From NCBI GenBank assembly GCA_013139225.1, contig WTBG01000060.1, forward strand, positions 1 through 7,680: a stretch of DNA of 7,680 nucleotides, given 5' to 3'. Shown in pieces: positions 1-3,904 of this stretch. The stretch is from Deltaproteobacteria bacterium. Its GTDB lineage: Bacteria; Desulfobacterota; WTBG01. The position numbers and the translations under genes were made by a program. The notes below the pieces were generated by a model, which worked only from the letters and a program-made list of their open reading frames with translations, had not been told where the DNA came from and ran no database searches. Position 1 is the stretch's first letter; every line of letters starts with the position of its first letter.

Positions 1-520
1 CTTCATCTATTCCGTCATCTTCCATGAGCTTTACCTCAACTAACTCTCCTTTAGAAGTTGGAACATTTTTACCTACATAATCTGCTCTGATAGGCAATTC
101 CCGATGTCCCCTATCCAATAATACAGCAAGCTGGATAAACTGTGGTCTTCCTAAATCAATAATCGCATCCAAAGCTGCACGGATAGTCCTTCCTGTATAA
201 AGAACATCATCTACCAATATCACTTTTTTTTCCCTAACAGAAAAAGGTACTTCAGTTTTTCGCAATATAGGTTGAGAAGCTACCTCAGAAAGATCGTCCC
301 GATAAAGATTGATATCCAATGCTCCTATAGGTATCTCAATCCCCCCAATCTCTTTAATTTTTGATGAAAGTCTCTTAGCCAATGTTACCCCTCTTTTCCT
401 AATACCTATGAGAACAAGATCTTTGCCATTCTTATTTTTCTCTAATATCTCATAAGCAATTCTTTTTAAACTCTTGTCTATTTCCTCGTTGTCCTGAATA
501 AATTTTATTCTTTTTTCCAT
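1..520 (-). CDS. pyrR: Bifunctional pyr operon RNA-binding regulator / uracil phosphoribosyltransferase PyrR (3' end off window)
   Basis: The reading frame runs from an ATG at 520 to the window edge, giving 173 residues of a family usually near 180, so only the last few residues are missing. PyrR binds pyr leader RNA and promotes termination when UMP/UTP is high; most members also convert uracil plus PRPP to UMP. The PRPP-binding loop is seen as VILVDDVLYTGRTIRAAL (residues 100-117), with acidic D104-D105 and the TGRT phosphate loop. Other family signatures are GIRKRGV (39-45), LDINLYRDD (68-76) and LLDRGHRELPIRADYVGKNVPT (134-155). The start is supported by AGGAG at 526-530, five bases upstream. 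The gene lies downstream of a PyrR-type attenuator on the same strand, so autoregulation is expected. The identification is secure; enzymatic activity is inferred from the family. Confidence 0.96.
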   Translation of the reverse strand, partial: MEKRIKFIQDNEEIDKSLKRIAYEILEKNKNGKDLVLIGIRKRGVTLAKRLSSKIKEIGGIEIPIGALDINLYRDDLSEVASQPILRKTEVPFSVREKKVILVDDVLYTGRTIRAALDAIIDLGRPQFIQLAVLLDRGHRELPIRADYVGKNVPTSKGELVEVKLMEDDGIDE

Positions 521-525
521 ACATT

Positions 526-530
526 CTCCT
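526..530 (-). promoter_or_regulatory. pyrR ribosome-binding site
   Basis: AGGAG on the minus strand, five bases before the ATG at 520. It lies only a few bases beyond the foot of the 533-574 palindrome, so folding of that palindrome in the mRNA could influence access to this site (inference). Confidence 0.75.
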
Positions 531-532
531 TA

Positions 533-574
533 AACCCAGAATTTACAGTAGATTGCTACTGTAAAACCTGGATT
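533..574. repeat. 42-bp palindromic repeat, copy 1 (in pyrR leader)
   Basis: Two 19-bp arms enclose a 4-base loop. The inner ten bases of each arm pair perfectly (542-551 with 556-565, TTTACAGTAG-ATTG-CTACTGTAAA) and an outer CCAG/CTGG pair (536-539 with 568-571) lies across a 2x2 internal loop. The left arm matches the left terminal repeat of the 178-bp element at 695-872 at 16 of 19 positions, and the right arm matches its right terminal repeat at 15 of 19. The copy lies between the pyrR attenuator terminator and the pyrR ribosome-binding site, so it would be transcribed as a hairpin close to the start codon. There is no U-run after it on the pyrR strand, so it is not a terminator. Confidence 0.8.
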
Positions 575-575
575 G

Positions 576-612
576 AAAAAAAACCTCTTCACACAAAAGG
601 CAAAGAGGTTTT
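576..612 (-). terminator. Intrinsic terminator of the pyrR leader attenuator
   Basis: On the minus strand a perfect 10-bp stem AAAACCTCTT/AAGAGGTTTT (603-612 with 580-589) encloses a 13-base loop and runs into eight consecutive T residues (576-583). It lies upstream of the pyrR start on the same strand, where a normal gene-end terminator would not be expected, and downstream of a PyrR-binding loop. That is the order of a PyrR attenuator: the hairpin ends transcription when PyrR-UMP blocks the antiterminator. Confidence 0.88.
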
Positions 613-665
613 GTTATATGTTTCGTTGTAAAATAATAGCTGATTTTTGACATAGTAACCTTCTT
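603..665 (-). promoter_or_regulatory. Antiterminator of the pyrR leader
   Basis: On the minus strand AAGAAGGTT (657-665) can pair with AACCTCTT (603-610) with one bulged base, and GTTACTATG (651-659) can alternatively pair with CATATAAC (613-620), also with one bulge. Either fold consumes or competes with the 5' arm of the terminator at 576-612. The 5' arm of the antiterminator overlaps the 3' arm of the PyrR-binding loop (664-681), so the two structures are mutually exclusive, as the known PyrR mechanism requires. Pairing was judged by eye and no folding energies were calculated. Confidence 0.7.
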
Positions 666-681
666 AATCTCACCGGATTAA
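664..681 (-). promoter_or_regulatory. PyrR-binding RNA stem-loop (anti-antiterminator)
   Basis: On the minus strand TTAATC-CGGTGA-GATTAA forms a 6-bp stem and loop. The core AATCCGGTGAGATT (666-679) fits the PyrR binding-loop consensus as I recall it from Bacillus pyr leaders, roughly ARUCCNGNGAGRYU. It is placed correctly: upstream of, and overlapping, the antiterminator, about 150 nt before pyrR. By family knowledge, PyrR with bound UMP/UTP stabilises this loop, prevents the antiterminator and lets the terminator form. Confidence 0.85.
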
Positions 682-694
682 ATTAAAGGTCTTT

Positions 695-872
695 AACTCA
701 GATTTTGCAGTAGCCATCTACTACGGCTTGAAAATCCTTGCTGCACCGCTTGTTTTACGATTTTACTCCTCAACATATCCATAGATATGCCTTCGTCGTA
801 AAATCGCTCCAACTGCACGTTTCGCCGTGGTTTTCTGCGCCTCGCTACGATACCTACTGCAAAATCTGAGTT
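695..872. mobile_element. 178-bp MITE-like inverted-repeat element
   Basis: The ends are perfect 19-bp inverted repeats: AACTCAGATTTTGCAGTAG at 695-713 and its complement at 854-872. The flanking T694/A873 extends the symmetry by one base. If the outer TA dinucleotides (694-695 and 872-873) are a target duplication, the insertion would look like the TA-targeting IS630/Tc1-mariner class (inference). The interior is also symmetric: CGATTTTAC pairs with GTAAAATCG, enclosing CATATC-CATA-GATATG, so the whole unit could fold into a long imperfect hairpin. A subterminal hairpin AGTAG-CCAT-CTACT lies at 709-722. A minus-strand frame of 61 codons spans the element almost end to end, but it resembles no family I know and is probably a by-product of the repeat. 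There is no transposase here, so the element would be non-autonomous. It sits between the pyrR promoter and the pyrR attenuator. Confidence 0.78.
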
Positions 873-877
873 ATACA

Positions 878-905
878 ATCATACAGTATATCTCATAAAA
901 GTCAA
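878..905 (-). promoter_or_regulatory. Sigma70-type promoter, probably for pyrR
   Basis: On the minus strand TTGACT (900-905) and TATGAT (878-883) are separated by 16 bases, with an A-rich stretch just upstream (about 908-920) that could act as an UP element. The predicted start, about seven bases beyond the -10 box, falls near 871, inside the right terminal repeat of the 178-bp element. The leader would then be about 350 nt: element, PyrR loop, antiterminator/terminator, palindrome, pyrR. Confidence 0.62.
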
Positions 906-923
906 AGGATTTTTTTGTTTAGG

Positions 924-953
924 ACGCAGATTTCCGCAGACAACCACAGATAA
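924..953. repeat. Three-unit 10-bp tandem motif (CGCAGA type)
   Basis: Three 10-base units follow one another: ACGCAGATTT, CCGCAGACAA, CCACAGATAA. The shared core is C(G/A)CAGA at exact 10-bp spacing, one helical turn. It lies between the lepB stop and the upstream edge of the pyrR promoter. Similar CGCAGATTT-like strings are, to my recollection, common dispersed repeats in many environmental bacterial genomes. No function can be read from it here. Confidence 0.5.
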
Positions 954-1014
954 ACCATCAAAACATCACAACATCAATAAATTTTTAGAATTCCGATAAG
1001 TTATTCACATCCCA

Positions 1015-1623
1015 TCAATGGATCAGGTCCCCTACGCGTCCCCACTTGATGTCACGCATAAAACCGCCCCATGACCAATAGATTAAAAAGGCTTTGCCTT
1101 TCACCTTATTAAGATTTACAAACCCCCAGAAGCGACTGTCAGCACTCCGATCGCGGTTGTCACCCATCATAAACAAAGATTCTTCAGGAACTACAACAGG
1201 GCCGTAGTTATCCCTTGGCTGAACATGTCCCGGAATAATAGTGTGATCTTTATAAACTCCATAGGAATCATTGTAAAGTTTATCATTGATGTAAAGCCTT
1301 TTATCTTTGATTAATATCTTATCTCCCTCCACCCCAATTACTCTTTTAATAAAATCCTTACTTTCATCTTTGGGATAAATGAAGACAATTACATCACCTT
1401 GCTTTGGATCCTTGAAATCAAAGAATTTTATATCCGTAAAAGGGATTCTTACTCCATAAATAAATTTATTCACCAGAATATGATCGCCTACTAACAAGGT
1501 GGGTTCCATGGAACCTGAAGGAATCTTGAATGCCTGAACCACAAATGTCCTAATTATCAAGGCCAACACAATGGCTATCACAAAAGCTTCTACATATTCT
1601 CTAATAACACTTTTCTTTCTCAT
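1015..1623 (-). CDS. lepB: Signal peptidase I
   Basis: Encodes 202 residues from ATG 1623. Signal peptidase I cleaves signal peptides from Sec- and Tat-exported preproteins on the outer face of the cytoplasmic membrane. One N-terminal membrane segment (about residues 10-30, YVEAFVIAIVLALIIRTFVV) is followed at once by box B, FKIPSGSMEPTL, with catalytic Ser38. Box D, DFIKRVIGVEGD, carries the general-base Lys93. Box E is MGDNRDRSADSRFWGFV (about 153-169). This Ser/Lys dyad arrangement is diagnostic and complete. The single-membrane-segment, roughly 200-residue form is shorter than the two-segment E. coli enzyme. ATG 1623 is preferred over the adjacent GTG 1626 because AGGAG (1629-1633) then lies five bases upstream. 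No convincing terminator follows it, so read-through towards pyrR is possible. Confidence 0.96.
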   Translation of the reverse strand: MRKKSVIREYVEAFVIAIVLALIIRTFVVQAFKIPSGSMEPTLLVGDHILVNKFIYGVRIPFTDIKFFDFKDPKQGDVIVFIYPKDESKDFIKRVIGVEGDKILIKDKRLYINDKLYNDSYGVYKDHTIIPGHVQPRDNYGPVVVPEESLFMMGDNRDRSADSRFWGFVNLNKVKGKAFLIYWSWGGFMRDIKWGRVGDLIH

Positions 1624-1656
1624 CACTTCTCCTCTACTTTTAATCCAGTTCCATTA

Positions 1657-1686
1657 ATGTTAAAAATGCTGATTGAGGGATATCAA
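1657..1686 (-). promoter_or_regulatory. Possible lepB promoter
   Basis: On the minus strand TTGATA (1681-1686) and TAACAT (1657-1662) are separated by 18 bases, predicting a start near 1650 and a leader of about 27 nt before lepB. The -10 box is poor (4 of 6). A second weak candidate further upstream is TTTACT/TATAGA with a 16-base spacer at about 1757-1784. Neither is certain. Confidence 0.33.
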
Positions 1687-1698
1687 CACTCTCGCTTT

Positions 1699-1740
1699 AA
1701 CCCGGAATTTGCAGTAGATGGCTACTGCAAATTCTGATCT
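1699..1740. repeat. 42-bp palindromic repeat, copy 2 (lepB/tRNA intergenic region)
   Basis: A perfect 13-bp stem (1705-1717 with 1722-1734, GAATTTGCAGTAG and its complement) surrounds the 4-base loop ATGG. The full 19+4+19 unit is the same length as copy 1. Its arms match the terminal repeats of the 178-bp element at 16 of 19 positions on each side. On the minus strand its centre reads GCAGTAGCCATCTACT, identical to the subterminal 16 bases at 707-722 of the long element. TA dinucleotides flank it (1698-1699 and 1741-1742), as they do the long element. It lacks a T-run on either strand and is not an intrinsic terminator. It lies upstream of the possible lepB promoter. Confidence 0.85.
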
Positions 1741-1817
1741 TATCACAACGAGGATGTAATCTATATCATTGTGGGTACCAAAGTAAAGAACAAAAGCAAA
1801 AAAGCCTATAAAAAGTA

Positions 1818-1846
1818 TTGACTTTAATTGATATCTTAATTAGAAT
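1818..1846 (+). promoter_or_regulatory. Strong sigma70-type promoter for tRNA-Gly and the rimP operon
   Basis: TTGACT (1818-1823), a 17-base spacer and TAGAAT (1841-1846) are close to consensus with optimal spacing. The predicted start is near 1853, leaving a 5' leader of only about four bases on the tRNA. It is the only convincing promoter seen upstream of rimP, so it probably drives the whole plus-strand block by read-through. Confidence 0.8.
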
Positions 1847-1856
1847 TGTTTTTTGG

Positions 1857-1932
1857 GCGGGCATAGCTCAGTTGGTAGAGTGCAAGCTTCCCAAGCTTGA
1901 GGTCGCGGGTTCGAAGCCCGTTGCCCGCTCCA
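1857..1932 (+). tRNA. tRNA-Gly, anticodon CCC
   Basis: A 76-nt cloverleaf with every arm intact. The acceptor stem is GCGGGCA/TGCCCGC with encoded CCA (1930-1932). The D arm is GCTC-AGTTGGTA-GAGT. The anticodon arm CAAGC-TTCCCAA-GCTTG puts CCC at positions 34-36, reading the Gly codon GGG. The T arm is GCGGG-TTCGAAG-CCCGT. It is preceded by its own promoter and followed 72 bases later by an intrinsic terminator, then rimP. It occupies the place that the initiator tRNA gene metY holds upstream of rimP-nusA-infB in Escherichia coli. Confidence 0.97.
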
Positions 1933-2004
1933 ATCTGCAATAATAATAGATTTTTCCACTTGCAATTAGATCAAGCTTGTGCTACATATGGCTTAACACT
2001 CTTT

Positions 2005-2031
2005 AAAAAGTGGGGACTCCCCGCTTTTTTT
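2005..2031 (+). terminator. Intrinsic terminator between tRNA-Gly and rimP
   Basis: AAAAAGTGGGG (2005-2015), loop ACT, and CCCCGCTTTTT (2019-2029) form an 11-bp stem with one G-T pair, ending in seven T residues (2025-2031). It should release the tRNA precursor. Because it ends only 15 bases before the rimP ATG and no good promoter lies between, expression of rimP and later genes must depend on partial read-through. That makes it a candidate attenuator of the nusA operon (inference). Confidence 0.85.
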
Positions 2032-2046
2032 ATTGATTGCAAGAAA

Positions 2047-2535
2047 ATGACTAAAACACTCATGGAATCGCTTAGAGAACTTATAGAGCCTATTATCTCA
2101 ACCGAAGGAATGGAATTAATTGACATTGAGTACCGCCAGGAATCCAGGGGATGGGTTCTCAGATTTTATATTGACAAAGAAGGAGGATTAACTCTAAGTC
2201 ACTGCTCACACTTAAGTGCACAAATTGGAGATCTCCTTGAAATCAAGGAGCTTATCCCGCATAGATACACCTTAGAGGTATCTTCACCAGGCCTCAATCG
2301 CACTTTAAAAAGAGAAAAAGATTTCGAAACTTATGTTGGAGAAATTATACAAGTAAAGACTTCTCAACCAATTGACCAAAGAAGAAACTTCAAAGGCAAA
2401 TTGCTGGGATACAGGGAAGGGGAAATTATGATCAACTCAGATAACCAAGAATTCCTTATTCCTATTTCCTTTATTTCTAAAGCTAGCCTCCAATACCAAT
2501 TCCCTGATCCAAATAAGAAGAAGAAAGCAAATTAA
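2047..2535 (+). CDS. rimP: Ribosome maturation factor RimP
   Basis: Encodes 162 residues. RimP binds the free 30S subunit and assists its maturation, including assembly around S12. The N-terminal alpha/beta domain (about 5-80) has IIS-TEGMELIDIEY (16-29) and RFYIDKEGGLTLSHC (39-53). The family signature VSSPGLNRTLKREKDF starts at residue 78, and the C-terminal SH3-like domain (about 85-155) contains the GKLLGYREGEIMI strand region. The frame stays open upstream through the tRNA gene, but that extension cannot be the real start: it would translate tRNA sequence and the terminator. ATG 2047 gives the usual family length; ATG 2062 is the alternative. No clear Shine-Dalgarno precedes 2047 (only AAGAAA), consistent with low expression. 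nusA follows after 55 bases. Confidence 0.92.
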   Translation: MTKTLMESLRELIEPIISTEGMELIDIEYRQESRGWVLRFYIDKEGGLTLSHCSHLSAQIGDLLEIKELIPHRYTLEVSSPGLNRTLKREKDFETYVGEIIQVKTSQPIDQRRNFKGKLLGYREGEIMINSDNQEFLIPISFISKASLQYQFPDPNKKKKAN

Positions 2536-2590
2536 AAAAAGAATTGTAATAAATAGTATGTGATAATCAAATTTTTAAAGGGCTAATCCC

Positions 2591-3886
2591 ATGGTAACCG
2601 ATCTTGACCGCATCCTTGAAGAAGTCAGAAAAGACAAAGATCTTGACAAGCAGATCTTAATTGAAACCTTAGAAGCAGCACTTTTAAAAGCAGCAAAAAA
2701 TCGTTATGGGTACAGCTCTGATATTGAAGCACACTTCAATCCAGAAATAGGTGAGGTTGAACTCTTTCAATTTAGGACAGTTGTTGAAGAAGTAAAAAAT
2801 CCAAGGGACGAAATTTCTCTTGAAGAATCTAAAAAACTGGATCCAGACGCACAAGTAGGTGACAGTTTGGGGGCGAAATTAAACACCAGCGAATTCGGAA
2901 GAATAGCCGCTCAAACAGCCAAACAGGTAATTATTCAAAATATTAGAGAAGCAGAGAGAGAGAATATTTACCAAAATTACAAAGATCGTAAAGGTGAACT
3001 GGTTAATGGTATTGTCCAACGATTTGACAGAGGAGATATCATTATCAATATGGGAAAAGCAGAGGCCATTTTGCCATCTAAAGAGCAGGTTCCCAGGGAA
3101 CACTATCGTCTGAGAGATAGAATAAAGGCGTACATTCTGGATATCAAAAAGACAACTAAAGATCCTCAGATTGTATTATCTCGAACACATACAAGATTCA
3201 TCACTGAATTATTTAAAGTTGAAGTACCGGAAATCAGCGAAGGTATAGTTACCATTAAAAGTATTGCCAGGGAACCAGGTGTTAGAACCAAAATCTCAGT
3301 GGAGTCCTCCAATCCTGATGTTGATCCTGTAGGAGCGTGTGTAGGATCTAAAGGTTCCAGAGTACAAAATATTGTACAGGAATTGAAAGGAGAAAAGATT
3401 GACATTATTACATGGTCTGATGACCATGCTAAATTTGTATGTAACGCCCTTGCCCCTGCAGAAATTTCAGAGGTCATCGTTTATAATGATAAGAGAGCTA
3501 TGGAAATCATTGTACCTGATAACCAAACTTCACTGGCCATCGGTAAAAGAGGACAAAATGTTCGTTTGGCTGTTAAGCTAACTGGATGGAAAATCGATAT
3601 AAAGAGTAAAACAGAGGCAGAAGGAGAATCTGAAGATGCACTTAAACAATTAACCCAGATTTCCAGTGTCGGAGAAACTACCGCCAGAGTATTATTTAAT
3701 GAAGGTTATTCTACCCCTTTAGATATTGCTAAACTGAAAGTAGAAGAACTAATGAAACTGCCTGGATTGGGCGAGAAAAAAGCACAAACAATCAAGAAAG
3801 CAGCTGAAGATTTTATAAAACAACAAGCAAAAGATGATATTGCTTCAAAAAACGATACTCCTTCATCTTCAAGTAAAGAAGGATAG
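2591..3886 (+). CDS. nusA: Transcription termination/antitermination factor NusA
   Basis: Encodes 431 residues. NusA binds RNA polymerase near the RNA exit channel and modulates pausing, intrinsic termination and antitermination. The RNAP-binding N-terminal domain spans about 1-125. An S1 domain follows (about 135-200, GELVNGIVQRFDRGDIIINMG). KH1 (about 230-290) carries the PGVRTKISV and GACVGSKGSRVQNI motifs, and KH2 (about 300-345) carries AIGKRGQNVRLAVKLTGW (316-333). A C-terminal helix-hairpin-helix region (about 350-410, with KLPGLGEKKAQTI at 389-401) extends beyond the roughly 370-residue Bacillus form, followed by a short Ser-rich tail. AAAGGG at 2577-2582, eight bases upstream, supports the start. 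infB begins 18 bases after the stop. NusA could act on the terminator at 2005-2031 that precedes its own operon (inference). Confidence 0.97.
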   Translation: MVTDLDRILEEVRKDKDLDKQILIETLEAALLKAAKNRYGYSSDIEAHFNPEIGEVELFQFRTVVEEVKNPRDEISLEESKKLDPDAQVGDSLGAKLNTSEFGRIAAQTAKQVIIQNIREAERENIYQNYKDRKGELVNGIVQRFDRGDIIINMGKAEAILPSKEQVPREHYRLRDRIKAYILDIKKTTKDPQIVLSRTHTRFITELFKVEVPEISEGIVTIKSIAREPGVRTKISVESSNPDVDPVGACVGSKGSRVQNIVQELKGEKIDIITWSDDHAKFVCNALAPAEISEVIVYNDKRAMEIIVPDNQTSLAIGKRGQNVRLAVKLTGWKIDIKSKTEAEGESEDALKQLTQISSVGETTARVLFNEGYSTPLDIAKLKVEELMKLPGLGEKKAQTIKKAAEDFIKQQAKDDIASKNDTPSSSSKEG

Positions 3887-3904
3887 TGTTTAATTACAGG
3901 TATT

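Noticed and set aside
576..620. The 580-612 hairpin as a plus-strand terminator
   Set aside because: On the plus strand it is followed only by TTTTGTTATATG and no plus-strand gene lies upstream of it. The uninterrupted T-run is on the minus strand.
693..878. Minus-strand open frame of 61 codons across the 178-bp element
   Set aside because: It begins and ends within the terminal repeats, has no recognisable family, has an Arg/Lys-rich composition set by the repeat sequence, and lacks a good ribosome-binding site. It is better explained as a chance frame through an inverted-repeat element.
1960..1988. Possible promoter TTGCAA - 17 bases - TACATA between tRNA-Gly and rimP
   Set aside because: The -10 box matches consensus at only about three of six positions, and any transcript would still meet the terminator at 2005-2031. 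Not strong enough to list.
1897..2046. N-terminal extension of rimP by 50 codons starting inside the tRNA
   Set aside because: The extension would translate the 3' half of tRNA-Gly and the terminator hairpin and shows no RimP homology. The family N terminus begins at ATG 2047.
3887..3904. Missing ylxR and ylxQ genes between nusA and infB
   Set aside because: The 18-base gap cannot hold them, but their absence is normal outside Firmicutes and related groups, so it is not an anomaly.
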